NCBI GenBank assembly: GCA_965243775.1
Contig: CBDEWF010000043.1
Location: 1 to 64,000, forward strand
DNA length: 64,000 nucleotides
Direction: 5' to 3'
Source of the DNA: Sansalvadorimonas sp965243775
Lineage (GTDB): Bacteria > Pseudomonadota > Gammaproteobacteria > Pseudomonadales > Endozoicomonadaceae
Shown: piece by piece, positions 1 to 9,060 of the stretch
Numbering within the stretch: position 1 is the first letter of the stretch
Layout of the letters: each line of letters begins with the position of its first letter
Made by a program: the position numbers and the translations under genes
The notes under the pieces: model-generated
The model's input: only the letters and a program-made list of their open reading frames with translations
What the model was told of the DNA's origin: nothing
Databases searched by the model: none

Positions 1-1
1 G

Positions 2-337
2 CCGGAGACATTAAAGGAGTTCGGCCAAAGGGTGAACAGTGCTCTTGGCCGGGAACCCCTGCTGATCAGTGGCGGTGATCATCCGATTCAGACGGTTGGC
101 TGGTGTACTGGAGGGGCGCAGAGTTATATCAACAAGGCTCTGGTTGCTGGTGTTGATGCATTCATCAGTGGTGAGATTTCAGAATCCACTGTCCATACTG
201 CCCGGGAGGAGGGTATTCACTATATTGCTGCCGGGCATCATGCCACTGAGCGTGGAGGGGTGCAGGCACTGGGAGCGTGGCTTGAAAAAGAATATAGCCT
301 TGAACACCGCTTTTTTGATATTGGCAACCCTGTGTGA
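2..337 (+). CDS. Nif3-like dinuclear metal-centre protein, C-terminal part
   Basis: This is the last 111 codons of a gene that begins before the window. The reading frame is open from base 2 and ends with TGA at 335-337. The sequence shows the C-terminal half of the NIF3/YbgI family: a glycine-rich LLISGGDHPIQTVGWCTGG segment, then VDAFISGEISE and HYIAAGHHATERGG. In this family the E of the GEISE stretch and the H of the GHHATE stretch are metal ligands of a two-metal site in a ring-shaped hexamer. The cellular role of the family is still unclear; a GTP cyclohydrolase-like activity has been discussed. The gene is complete at its 3' end and shows no damage. It is followed by a converging pseudogene. 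Family assignment is strong; function is not. Confidence 0.88.
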   Translation, partial: PETLKEFGQRVNSALGREPLLISGGDHPIQTVGWCTGGAQSYINKALVAGVDAFISGEISESTVHTAREEGIHYIAAGHHATERGGVQALGAWLEKEYSLEHRFFDIGNPV

Positions 338-394
338 TTAAGACTTTTTATCTTAAATGGCAAGGCTCTTGGTTGTTGGACTGTTTTGAAATTC

Positions 395-781
395 CTACTT
401 TCTAGCTGTTCTTTTCGGTTTGGCGGGGGGAAGCTTATCAAGCTGGGCATGTGGGGCAGGGATCGAGAGCTGCTGGCCCAACGCTTTAAGTTTATCTCTA
501 AAAATATCCAGGCTTAATCTCGCAGCGGGGTCATTTTTCAATAGCTGAAGAGTTAGCTCTTGTAACTGAGAGAGTATGCTGGGGTCGACGTCAGGAGGGT
601 TGAAGGTGCGTTTTTCAAGGTACTCTCTTTTTTTGGATTCATCCAGCTTTGCAAAATCTTTGGCAGCTGTCCTCTGGCAGCAGGCTCCTGTGACTCATCC
701 TTACATTGATCTACCGCTTTTTGCGTGACGTGGTTATTTGTTAACAGAAACAGCATGATTTGGCCAATAAAACACTGATGT
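395..781 (-). pseudogene. Decayed protein-kinase C-lobe remnant
   Basis: On the minus strand two overlapping frames together read like the end of a eukaryote-type kinase domain. The upstream frame gives IGQIMLFLLTNNHVTQKAVD, which resembles the helix-F region (compare YAFGQIVKGMMTAHS in the intact kinase at 57-59 kb). After a frameshift near 680, the second frame gives LQELTLQLLKNDPAARLS, the usual 'LL..DP..R.S' ending of kinase subdomain XI, and stops with TAG at 395-397. A stop codon at 695-697 closes the second frame upstream, so neither frame alone makes a kinase. The N-lobe and catalytic loop are absent; the histidine kinase gene begins one base further on. I read this as a relic of a kinase effector gene. 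The fold call rests on about 60 residues, so it is an inference. Confidence 0.55.
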
Positions 782-2266
782 TTAAATGGTATCGGTGACG
801 GATAGTGTAATTGTCACTTCAAGTCCACCTTGACTCCTGTTTTGCAGGAGGAGTTCGCCACCATGAATACGGGCCAGGTGGCGCGCAGTCATCAGGCCTA
901 ATCCATTGCCGTTGGGGTTTTTCTGCTGGCCGTGTTCAAGTCGAACGTAGGGTTTGAAGACCTCTTTTTCCATACCTTTCGGCACCCCCGGGCCATTGTC
1001 GGCAATGGAAATAACCCAGCAGCTACCATCCCTGTCCAGAGTTATTTCAGCCATCTGACCATAGCGAATGGCATTATCTATCAGGTTCTCCAGACAGCGT
1101 CTGAGAGCCAGAGGTTTACCAGCCACAATGGCATTATGTTTTTGAAAGCTATCCTGGTTGATTTGAATCTTTGACTCCTGATCCGGGTAACTGGCTGCAA
1201 TATCCAGCAGCAGTTTATTCAGGCTGATCCGGGTAGTATTTTCATGAATATCAGTATCCTTCATGGTTTGCAGGGCGCTTTTTACCATCAGCTCCAGATA
1301 ATCAAGGTCCTGTTCTATGGCCTGACGTTCATCATCATCATCCATCATGGCAACCCGTAGGCGTAACCGGGTTAAGGGCGTTTTCAGGTCATGGGATATA
1401 CCGCTGAACAGTGCCTTGCGCTCGTTCATATACTGACGAACATTATCCTGCATATGGTTAAAGGCATTAATGGTTTCCATAACTTCCAGGCTGCCACTTT
1501 CTGGAAGAGGAACAGGCTTCAAGTCTCGCCCGAAAGCGGCTGCCGCTTTGGCAAGATTGGAGAACGGACGGATAATTTCCCGTACTTTCAGTGCTGTCAG
1601 AGTCAGAAGCAGACCCAGCAGGATAATACCAAAGAAACGAAATGACTGGTCGTCACGCTCTTCTCTGCCCAGCAGTAATGAACTGGGAATCACGGTAGCA
1701 ATATAGAGCCACTCTTCATCACTGATGGGAAGTTGTAAAACCAGAACTGGCAGGTTATAGGGTTGCAGGAGCTGGGTATGAGTATCCCAATAGGTGGGCA
1801 AGTCTTTCAGCAGAGTTTTATTGTTAAAAACATGTAGCTCTCTTGGGTCGGCAAACTGGATGACTATATCACCTTTTATCGAGGTATTTTCCTCGAGAGT
1901 GCGGGTAAAGCTGTCTACAACCAGCTGTTGATGACGATCCCGGGGAAACGGATCAATATGAATAAACTCTCTATTCAGAGTGACAAAGTAACTGCCTCCC
2001 CGCATTTCGCGCAACTGATCCAGAATAATATGGCGGTACTTGGTGGGTAGTGAGTTGAAATACTCCACGGTGGCCGAAACCCGGAGCGCCATATTGGTAG
2101 CTACTTCCCGCAGCGCGATATTGGATTCTGTGCGCCACTCAACCTGCCAGATGCTCCAGACAATCAGTTGGGCAAGCAAGACACTGCCTGCCACCAGAAA
2201 CAGGGTTCTGGTCATAAAGGATTGGGAGAAATGTTTCAGGGAGCTATACAGCGTCACTGAATTCAA
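782..2266 (-). CDS. Sensor histidine kinase, EnvZ/OmpR-partner type
   Basis: A 494-residue inner-membrane sensor kinase. Residues about 20-40 form the first membrane helix, a periplasmic sensor loop follows to about 205, and residues 209-228 form the second helix. A HAMP linker leads to the HisKA box FSGISHDLKTPLTRLRLR with the phospho-acceptor H292. The ATPase domain carries the N box (NLIDNAIRYG), G1 (ADNGPGVP) and G2 (GNGLGLM). All catalytic motifs are intact. Its start lies 23 bases inside the response-regulator gene upstream, so the two are translationally coupled and form one operon. The order regulator-then-kinase and the domain plan match OmpR/EnvZ-like systems, but the periplasmic domain does not tell me the signal. 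Confidence is high for the class and low for the stimulus. Confidence 0.93.
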   Translation of the reverse strand: MNSVTLYSSLKHFSQSFMTRTLFLVAGSVLLAQLIVWSIWQVEWRTESNIALREVATNMALRVSATVEYFNSLPTKYRHIILDQLREMRGGSYFVTLNREFIHIDPFPRDRHQQLVVDSFTRTLEENTSIKGDIVIQFADPRELHVFNNKTLLKDLPTYWDTHTQLLQPYNLPVLVLQLPISDEEWLYIATVIPSSLLLGREERDDQSFRFFGIILLGLLLTLTALKVREIIRPFSNLAKAAAAFGRDLKPVPLPESGSLEVMETINAFNHMQDNVRQYMNERKALFSGISHDLKTPLTRLRLRVAMMDDDDERQAIEQDLDYLELMVKSALQTMKDTDIHENTTRISLNKLLLDIAASYPDQESKIQINQDSFQKHNAIVAGKPLALRRCLENLIDNAIRYGQMAEITLDRDGSCWVISIADNGPGVPKGMEKEVFKPYVRLEHGQQKNPNGNGLGLMTARHLARIHGGELLLQNRSQGGLEVTITLSVTDTI

Positions 2267-2987
2267 CCTCTGTTGCCATCACGTAACCACGGCTACGTAC
2301 CGTTTTGATGATGGTCGGATTGCGGGCATCGTCTCCCAGCTGATGGCGCAGACGGCTGATCTGCACATCAATAAAACGGTCCATGGGCAGAACCTTGCGG
2401 CTGCGGGTCAGGCGTGCAATATCTTCACGGCTTACCACCTGACCGGCATGTTCAACAAACAGCATCAGCAGATTGTAATCAGATCCTGTGAGGTTAGCGG
2501 TACTGCCATCAGGAATAGTGATATTGCGGGTGACGGTATCCACACAAAAACCGTTAAATCTGCAATAACGGAGAGTAGTTCGCTCAGAGATACTCCCTGC
2601 CGTTTTCTTATGGGCTGCTATCCGGCGAATAATGGCCTTGATCCTCGCCAGCAATTCACGGGGATTAAAAGGCTTGGCCAGGTAATCGTCTGCCCCAAGT
2701 TCGAGACCAATAATCCTGTCTATGTCGTCAGAAACCGCTGTCAACATAATCACTGGGATCATGGAAGATTCCCGCAGGTTACGTACCACTTCATAGCCGT
2801 CGATGCCTGGCATCATGATATCAAGTACAACAAGCTGGTGGCCCTGATCTTCCGTAAAAGCTTCCAGGAAACTTTCACCATCAGGGTAAGCACTGACTTC
2901 AAAGCCATTTTTTTGCAGATAGCTGGTCAGGAGTTCCCGAATTGAATCATCATCATCGACAACATAAATCTTGCCTTTGTTCTCCAT
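2244..2987 (-). CDS. OmpR-family response regulator
   Basis: A DNA-binding response regulator of 247 residues when started at the ATG at 2985-2987, which has an AGGGA ribosome site five bases upstream. A longer in-frame start at 3083 would add 32 residues without receiver homology, so I reject it. The receiver domain shows the acidic cluster DDDD (11-14), the phospho-acceptor D56 in VVLDIMMPG, and the conserved lysine in LAKPFNPRELL. The C-terminal winged helix ends with the OmpR signature IDVQISRLRHQLGDD and TIIKTVRSRGYVMA. It is cotranscribed with the overlapping histidine kinase, which should phosphorylate it. Target genes cannot be seen from the sequence. Confidence 0.94.
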   Translation of the reverse strand: MENKGKIYVVDDDDSIRELLTSYLQKNGFEVSAYPDGESFLEAFTEDQGHQLVVLDIMMPGIDGYEVVRNLRESSMIPVIMLTAVSDDIDRIIGLELGADDYLAKPFNPRELLARIKAIIRRIAAHKKTAGSISERTTLRYCRFNGFCVDTVTRNITIPDGSTANLTGSDYNLLMLFVEHAGQVVSREDIARLTRSRKVLPMDRFIDVQISRLRHQLGDDARNPTIIKTVRSRGYVMATEVEFSDAV

Positions 2988-3501
2988 AATGTCCCTGAGC
3001 CTAGAAATAATAATGGATACAACAATTTGAATCGTCTCAGGAACTCTATGAGTACCGCTGCAACAACGAATCAGGCCATGCAAAGGAGGGGGATTCTACT
3101 ACCGAAAACCGTACAAAGGGAGAGTAATTCGCTTATTCATAAGGTTTGATCCGGGCCGAATGGATTTCTCCTCTGCTCTCTCTCCTCGAGCGGTGCCTGG
3201 CTGGGTGTTTGTTTTTGTCGTATTGCTGCATTGTGAATGCAACAAAGTCTGTCACCTGTATAGAGGTTGTTTACACAGGTACGTCTGTTTCAAACTTAAA
3301 ATATTCCTTCAAAAAAAATTTAAAATAATAACAGCTGTTTAATATGCTGTTTCTTTGAAACAGAAGTTATCGAACGAATAGGTTTCGTCGCTTTAACTAA
3401 GACTTTGTTACATTTTGATGGTGTGCCTTACCCATGAGGTTGTTGTGAGTTGATAGGATTTGTCCGACTTTGACTTATTACTATTACTCTCTGGAACATC
3501 C
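2988..3501. other. Intergenic region between divergent operons
   Basis: No gene is supported here. It separates the minus-strand two-component operon from the plus-strand sugar-binding protein gene, so it should hold two divergent promoters. The stretch 3290-3350 is very AT-rich, with A-runs and a TTTAATATGC motif, but I cannot define -35/-10 pairs with confidence. Confidence 0.4.
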
Positions 3502-4755
3502 ATGCATCGTGTCTGTAAGACAATCACTTCAACACTTTTCGCGCTACTGGCCTGCACAGCCGTCAGTGCGTCAGACGTTGAAGTACTGCATTGGTGGACG
3601 TCAGCCGGTGAGAGCCAGGCTCTCAATGTTCTGAAAGAAGAAGTCAGTCAAGAGGGTTTGCATTGGATTGATTTCGCCATTGTGGGTGGTGGTGGAGATA
3701 ACGCCTCTAAAGTTCTCCGATCTCGCATTATTTCTGGAAACCCTCCAACAGCCGCCCAGATTAAAGGTCCAACGATCCAGATGTGGGGTACTCTGGGCTT
3801 ACTGTCTGATTTGGATGCAGTAGCCAAAATCCAGAACTGGGACAGTGTTATTCCTGCTCCCCTTCAGCCGGGCTTAAAGGTTGAAGGAAAGTATGTTGCC
3901 GCTCCCGTCAACATTCACCGTATCAACTGGATGTGGGTTAACCCCAAACCTTTCGAAAAAATTCAGAAGCCTGTTCCCAGAACTTGGAAAGAACTGGCTG
4001 ATGTTGCACCACTATTGAGAGAACAGGGTATTGTCCCTCTGGCTATGGGACATGAAGACTGGCAGTTTGCCACCCTCTTTGAGACGGTTCTGGTCAGTAC
4101 TGCTGGAGCTGATTTCTATCGCAAATCTCTTGTAGAGCTTGATCCCAAAGCCTTGAACAGTTCTGATATGGACAAGGTCTTTGAAACCCTTTCCTCTATT
4201 CGTTCCCTCCTTTCTCCTGCCGAATCGGATCAGAAATGGGATCTGGCAACCGCTCAGATAATCAATGGTAAGGCTGCTATTCAGTTGACAGGAGACTGGG
4301 TGAAAGGTGAGCTGGTCGCCGCCGGAAAAGTCCCAGGAAAAGATATTCTCTGCCTACCCGCTCCCGGTACACAAAACGATTTTATTTATAACGTTGACAG
4401 CATGGTGATGTTCCGTACACCCATCAAGGAACAACAAAGCGCCCAGCATCGTATGGCTGAGCTGTTAATGACGCCCGAATTTCAAACGTCTTTCAATCTT
4501 GCCAAAGGTGCTCTGCCTATTCGTCAGGATATTGGTCTGAATGATTTTGATGCCTGCTCACAAAAGAGCCGCACAGATTTTAAAGCCAGCATTAGCAATC
4601 ACACCCTTCTGCCCAGCATGACCCACTTTATGGCAATTGATGAGCGGGTAGTTAAAAGTTTTCTGGATGTCATTGAACACTTTTTCAGGAATCCGGATGT
4701 TTCGGCCCGACAGGCCAGTGAACAGCTGGAGGCGGCAGTCACTGCCAGTCATTGA
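3502..4755 (+). CDS. Sugar ABC-transporter substrate-binding protein
   Basis: A periplasmic binding protein of 417 residues from the ATG at 3502. An earlier in-frame start at 3460 would put 14 residues before the signal peptide, so the later one is preferred. Residues 1-23 (basic start, then TSTLFALLACTAVSA) form a secretion signal. The mature part begins SDVEVLHWWTSAGE, the typical opening of glucose/mannose binding proteins of the family-1 extracellular solute-binding group (GtsA-like). Conserved internal stretches include NPPTAAQIKGP, NIHRINWMWVNP and GDWVKGE. No permease or ATPase gene is nearby; instead a complete glucose PTS follows about 100 bases downstream. It may work with a transporter elsewhere or act as a sugar sensor. 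Family is solid; ligand is inferred. Confidence 0.88.
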   Translation: MHRVCKTITSTLFALLACTAVSASDVEVLHWWTSAGESQALNVLKEEVSQEGLHWIDFAIVGGGGDNASKVLRSRIISGNPPTAAQIKGPTIQMWGTLGLLSDLDAVAKIQNWDSVIPAPLQPGLKVEGKYVAAPVNIHRINWMWVNPKPFEKIQKPVPRTWKELADVAPLLREQGIVPLAMGHEDWQFATLFETVLVSTAGADFYRKSLVELDPKALNSSDMDKVFETLSSIRSLLSPAESDQKWDLATAQIINGKAAIQLTGDWVKGELVAAGKVPGKDILCLPAPGTQNDFIYNVDSMVMFRTPIKEQQSAQHRMAELLMTPEFQTSFNLAKGALPIRQDIGLNDFDACSQKSRTDFKASISNHTLLPSMTHFMAIDERVVKSFLDVIEHFFRNPDVSARQASEQLEAAVTASH

Positions 4756-4769
4756 TTATTGAATTACGC

Positions 4770-4799
4770 GGGGATGGTTCTCTCTCTTGAATCGTCCCC
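4770..4799 (+). repeat. Inverted repeat in the ptsG leader
   Basis: Arms of 11 bases (GGGGATGGTTC at 4770-4780 and GAATCGTCCCC at 4789-4799) pair at 9 of 11 positions around an 8-base loop. No T-run follows, so it is not a standard terminator. It lies 57 bases before ptsG and could be an operator or an RNA control hairpin. Confidence 0.4.
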
Positions 4800-4856
4800 A
4801 AAGAAGTACCAAGGCGTGAAACACCTTGCTTTATTGTTGTACTGGGACAAATCAAC

Positions 4857-6317
4857 ATGAATCTCTTTGGCTTACTACAAAAGATAGGACGGGCACTTAT
4901 GCTGCCTGTCGCCATCCTGCCGGTGGCCGGTATCCTGCTGGGTATTGGTGCGGCTAACTTTAGCTGGATGCCAGACATCCTGAGCCAGACCATGGCACAG
5001 GCTGGTGGCGCGGTATTCGGTAACCTGCCTCTGTTGTTTGCTGTAGGTACCGTTCTGGGTCTGACTGATAACGACGGCGTTTCCACTTTGGCTGCGATCG
5101 TTGGTTATGTTGTTATGCTCGGCACCATGGGCGTTATGGCCGGCCAGCTGGGTGTAGAAACCAAGAGCATCATGGGTATCACTTCCATAGATACCGGTGT
5201 GTTTGGTGGTATCCTGGTGGGTATCCTGGCTTCTGTGATGTTCAACCGCTACTACAAGATCAAGTTGCCGGAGTATCTGGGCTTCTTTGCCGGTAAGCGT
5301 TTTGTACCTATCGTAACGGCTTTCGGTGCTATTGGTCTGGGTATTGTTTTGGCCTTCGTATGGCCTCCCATTGGTAGCGCTATCGATTCCTTTGGTGACT
5401 ATGCTGCACACGGTAACTCTGTGACTATGGGCTTTGTCTACGGTCTGGTTGAACGTATGCTGATCCCATTTGGTATTCACCACGTCTGGAACGTTCCTTT
5501 CCAGATGGAAATGGGTGAATTTGTGACTCAGGCTGGTGAAATTGTTCACGGCGACATCCCACGTTTCTTCGCGGGTGACCCAACGGCCGGATTCCTGGCT
5601 GGTGGCTTCCTGTTCAAGATGTTCGGTCTGCCTGCAGCTGCAATCGCCATGTGGCACGCGGCCAAGCCTGAGAACAAAGCTCGTGTTGGCGGTATCATGA
5701 TTTCTGCAGCACTGACTTCCATGCTGACCGGTATCACTGAGCCCATCGAATTTTCCTTCCTGTTCGTGGCACCTGTGTTGTACGCCATCCACGCGGTTCT
5801 GTCTGGTCTGGCCTTCCTGACCACCAACCTGCTGGAAATCAAGATGGGTGCATCCTTCTCCCACGGTCTGATTGACTTCACCCTGTTCTCCAGCATCGGT
5901 ACCAAGTCTTTCTGGCTGATTCCTCTGGGCATGGTTTATGCGGTGATTTACTACGGTGTGTTCCGCTTTGCGATCACCAAGTTCAACCTGAAGACCCCTG
6001 GCCGTGAAGATGAAACTGAGATGAACATCTCTGTGGAAGCATCCTCCGGTCTGGCTGGTGAACTGGTTGTTGCCTTCGGTGGCGCAGCCAACATCAAGAA
6101 CCTGGATGCCTGTATCACTCGTCTGCGTGTCACTGTGAACAAGCCAGAGCTGGTGAACCAGGAACGCATCAAGGCGCTGGGCGCTGCCGGTGTATTGGTT
6201 CTTGGTCAGAACATGCAGGCTATCTTTGGACCTAAATCCGATAACATCAAAACTGAAATGCAGGAATTGCTAAAGTCTGGCGCTGCTCCTGCTAACGCAG
6301 CTCCGGCAGCTGCGTAA
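4857..6317 (+). CDS. ptsG: Glucose-specific PTS permease, IICB
   Basis: A 486-residue integral membrane phosphotransferase permease that imports and phosphorylates glucose (or a close relative such as N-acetylglucosamine). The IIC domain starts LLQKIGRALMLPVAILPVAG and contains many membrane helices, the HHVWNVPFQMEMG loop and the hallmark GITEPIEF at 292-299. The IIB domain begins near residue 405 and holds the phospho-cysteine C419 in NLDACITRLRV. No IIA domain is attached; that function is supplied by the next gene. The last residues are an Ala/Pro tail. Together with the downstream EIIA-HPr-EI fusion the locus supplies the whole relay from phosphoenolpyruvate to sugar. PtsG rather than NagE is favoured because there is no IIA fusion and no nag gene nearby. 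Confidence 0.92.
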   Translation: MNLFGLLQKIGRALMLPVAILPVAGILLGIGAANFSWMPDILSQTMAQAGGAVFGNLPLLFAVGTVLGLTDNDGVSTLAAIVGYVVMLGTMGVMAGQLGVETKSIMGITSIDTGVFGGILVGILASVMFNRYYKIKLPEYLGFFAGKRFVPIVTAFGAIGLGIVLAFVWPPIGSAIDSFGDYAAHGNSVTMGFVYGLVERMLIPFGIHHVWNVPFQMEMGEFVTQAGEIVHGDIPRFFAGDPTAGFLAGGFLFKMFGLPAAAIAMWHAAKPENKARVGGIMISAALTSMLTGITEPIEFSFLFVAPVLYAIHAVLSGLAFLTTNLLEIKMGASFSHGLIDFTLFSSIGTKSFWLIPLGMVYAVIYYGVFRFAITKFNLKTPGREDETEMNISVEASSGLAGELVVAFGGAANIKNLDACITRLRVTVNKPELVNQERIKALGAAGVLVLGQNMQAIFGPKSDNIKTEMQELLKSGAAPANAAPAAA

Positions 6318-6447
6318 TAGAAGGCAGAGTTGTAGAGTTATATAAAGTTATGATGAAGTCGCCATTCATTATTGAAAAGGCAATGTTTGGCGGCTTTCAT
6401 CAAACTTTTCCTGCGGGAGTTGTGATACAACTTCCACCTTTCTCCAG

Positions 6448-6504
6448 ACACTCTTCCCGGAAACAGCCCTTATTTTGAAATGGCACTTTTTCCGGGAAGA
6501 GTGT
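6448..6504 (+). promoter_or_regulatory. Perfect 16-bp hairpin in the PTS fusion leader
   Basis: ACACTCTTCCCGGAAA at 6448-6463 is exactly complementary to TTTCCGGGAAGAGTGT at 6489-6504, with a 25-base loop. It sits in the 210-base gap after ptsG and ends 23 bases before the ATG of the EIIA-HPr-EI gene. There is no T-run after it, so I read it as an RNA stability or translation-control element, or an operator, rather than a terminator. Confidence 0.5.
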
Positions 6505-6527
6505 TTGCACATCAACAGGTAATTGTT

Positions 6528-9044
6528 ATGCAAGTATTGGCACCGATTTCTGGTGTGATCTTTCCCATCACCGATGTACCCGATCCTGTTTTTGCAGAAA
6601 AAATGCTGGGAGATGGTATTGCCATTGATCCCGTTGAGAATGTACTGAAGGCACCTTTTGCCGGTGAAGTCGCACAGATTCATGATTCTCACCACGCGCT
6701 GACACTGAGACACGACAATGGTCTGGAACTGCTGATGCATATCGGTCTTGATACCGTGATGCTGAAAGGTGAAGGTTTTAATCCACAGGCCAAAGTAGGT
6801 GACCGTGTTGAAGTGGGTCAGGAGCTGATCAGGTTTGACGCCGATTATGTGGCCCAGAATGCTATCAGCCTGCTGACCATTATGGTTGTTACCAGCCAGC
6901 ATGATGAGCTGATTATGAAAAGCAACTCTGGCCTGGTGACAGCAGCAAAAGATTTCGCTTTGAATATTTCTTTTTCTAATGAAGGCGAAACTGGTTCCGA
7001 AGCTGCTGAAGAAGTTGTTGAAGGTATTACCGTGTCTGCTGATGTTGTGATTCCTAACCCTGCCGGTCTGCATGCCCGCCCGGCAGCGGTTCTGGCCAGT
7101 GTTGCCCGCAGTTATTCCAGCGTTGTCACTCTGGCCCGTGATGGCAAGACTTCCAAGGCATCCAGTATTACTGGCCTGCTGGGTCTCGGTACCACTCTGG
7201 GCTGTACGGTTACGGTCACCGCTCATGGTGCCGATGCAGAAAAAGCACTGGCTGCTGTGATTGAAGCCATTGAGTCCGGTCTGGGTGAGGATGTCTCTGC
7301 TGTAGCTGCTGAGGAAAAAACTGAAGTTGAAGAAGCCCCTCTGATTGGCCAGCACAACACTGACCCCATGGTTCTGGTCGGTGTGAAAGCTGCTGGCGGT
7401 ATGGCCATTGGTGAAGTGTTCAAGGTTGATAACACCCGCCCGGATATTCCCGAGCAGGGAGAAAGCGTTGACCAGGAAGTTACTGCCCTTAACAAGGCTC
7501 TGGACTCTGCCCGTGGTGAGTTGAAACAGCTGAAGGCGGATCTGGCAGCCCGAGGCCATGACAGTCAGGTTGAGATTTTTGAAGCTCACCTGGGACTGCT
7601 GGAAGATCCGGAAATCACTGATAAGACCATGGAGATGATTGTGCGTGGCAAGAGCGCCGCTTTCTCCTGGCACAACAGTATTGCCGAACAGGTTGCCGCT
7701 CTGAAAGGGCTGGACAACCCCCTGCTGGCTGGTCGTGCCATTGATCTGGAGGATGTTGGCAACCGGGCACTGAAGCATCTTCTGGGTATCAGTGACAAGG
7801 ATCGTCAGCTGCCTGAGAGCTGTATTCTTGTTACCGATGATATTGCTCCCTCCGATATTATTACTCTCGATCGCAGCAGGGTTGTCGGTGTGGTCACCCG
7901 GGAAGGTGGTTCGACTTCCCATGTTGCAATCATTGCCCGTTCCATGGATCTGCCCTATGTTGTGGGCATGGCTGAGCAGGTTGAACGTATCAACCCGAAT
8001 GAGCGGCTGATTCTTGATGCCAGCAAGGCAACGGTACGCCTGCAACCTTCTGATGAGATGATTGCTGATATTGAACGGCAGCAGAAACAGGCTGCAGAAA
8101 AGAAAGCGGCTGATCTGGCTGTTGCCCATAACCCGGCCACTACGCTTGATGGCCATAATATTGAGGTTGTGGCCAATATCGGCAGTGCCAAGGATGCCCG
8201 GGAATCTCTTGATCTGGGTGGAGAAGGCGTGGGCCTGCTGCGTTCTGAATTCCTTTATATGGATCGTGCCACTGCGCCTTCCGAAGAAGAGCAGACCGAA
8301 GTTTACAGTGAGATTGTCAGGATTCTTGGCCCGGATCGTCCAATTATTATCCGTACGCTGGATGTTGGTGGTGACAAGCCCCTGCAGTATCTGCCTCTGC
8401 CGGCAGAAGAAAACCCATTCCTGGGAGAGCGGGGCATCCGTGTCGGTATTAACCGTCCTTCTATTCTGCGCATCCAGGTTCGAGCCATTTTGAAAGCCTC
8501 CGAATATGGTCGGGTACGCATTATGTTGCCGATGGTGGCCTGTCTTAACGAGTTCCGCGCCGTCAAACAATTGGTTCGGGAAGAGCAGGAGAAGCTGGGT
8601 ATTGATCAGGTTGAGCTGGGCATCATGATCGAGGTACCAGCGGCTGCCCTGATGGCCCGTCAGTTTGCCAAGGAAGTGGATTTCTTCTCTGTGGGAACCA
8701 ATGACCTGACCCAGTACACCTTGGCTATGGATCGTGGTCATCCCAGAATGGCCAGTCGTGCTGATGCCCTTAACCCCGCTGTTCTCAACCTGATTGGTCT
8801 GACAGCAGAAGCCGCCCACGCCCAAGGCAAGTGGGTCGGTGTCTGTGGTGGTCTGGCAAGTGATACGGATGCCGTGGCTATCCTGCTTGGCTTGGGTGTG
8901 GATGAGCTGTCTGTCAGCGTTCCCTCTATTCCAGAAGTAAAAGCCAGAGTTCGTGAGCTGGATCTGAAAGAGTGTCAGGAACTGGCCCGTAAGGCTCTGG
9001 CAATGGATGGTGCAGACGAAGTTCGTGAACTGGTGAAAGGCTGA
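6528..9044 (+). CDS. PTS EIIA(Glc)-HPr-Enzyme I fusion
   Basis: One 838-residue cytoplasmic protein containing three steps of the PTS relay. I start it at the ATG at 6528 (CAACAGG ribosome site), where the protein begins like Crr (MQVLAPISGVIFPI); the earlier start at 6480 lies inside the leader hairpin. Residues 1-145 are EIIA with the active-site pair H56 and H71 (LLMHIGLDTVMLKGEGF). Residues about 168-250 are HPr with phospho-H182 in NPAGLHARPA and the regulatory-serine region SSITGLLGL. The rest is Enzyme I, with phospho-H465 in GGSTSHVAIIAR and the PEP-binding signature FFSVGTNDLTQYTLAMDRG. All active residues are present. This fused arrangement replaces separate ptsH, ptsI and crr. It partners with PtsG and the next gene's IIB. 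Confidence 0.95.
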   Translation: MQVLAPISGVIFPITDVPDPVFAEKMLGDGIAIDPVENVLKAPFAGEVAQIHDSHHALTLRHDNGLELLMHIGLDTVMLKGEGFNPQAKVGDRVEVGQELIRFDADYVAQNAISLLTIMVVTSQHDELIMKSNSGLVTAAKDFALNISFSNEGETGSEAAEEVVEGITVSADVVIPNPAGLHARPAAVLASVARSYSSVVTLARDGKTSKASSITGLLGLGTTLGCTVTVTAHGADAEKALAAVIEAIESGLGEDVSAVAAEEKTEVEEAPLIGQHNTDPMVLVGVKAAGGMAIGEVFKVDNTRPDIPEQGESVDQEVTALNKALDSARGELKQLKADLAARGHDSQVEIFEAHLGLLEDPEITDKTMEMIVRGKSAAFSWHNSIAEQVAALKGLDNPLLAGRAIDLEDVGNRALKHLLGISDKDRQLPESCILVTDDIAPSDIITLDRSRVVGVVTREGGSTSHVAIIARSMDLPYVVGMAEQVERINPNERLILDASKATVRLQPSDEMIADIERQQKQAAEKKAADLAVAHNPATTLDGHNIEVVANIGSAKDARESLDLGGEGVGLLRSEFLYMDRATAPSEEEQTEVYSEIVRILGPDRPIIIRTLDVGGDKPLQYLPLPAEENPFLGERGIRVGINRPSILRIQVRAILKASEYGRVRIMLPMVACLNEFRAVKQLVREEQEKLGIDQVELGIMIEVPAAALMARQFAKEVDFFSVGTNDLTQYTLAMDRGHPRMASRADALNPAVLNLIGLTAEAAHAQGKWVGVCGGLASDTDAVAILLGLGVDELSVSVPSIPEVKARVRELDLKECQELARKALAMDGADEVRELVKG

Positions 9045-9060
9045 GGCAGGAGTAAAGACA

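Noticed and set aside
2040..2945. 301-codon plus-strand frame opposite the two-component genes
   Set aside because: It spans the antisense of two well-supported overlapping genes and has no domain.
4875..5864. 329-codon minus-strand frame opposite ptsG
   Set aside because: Antisense shadow of ptsG, with no ribosome site or recognisable domain.
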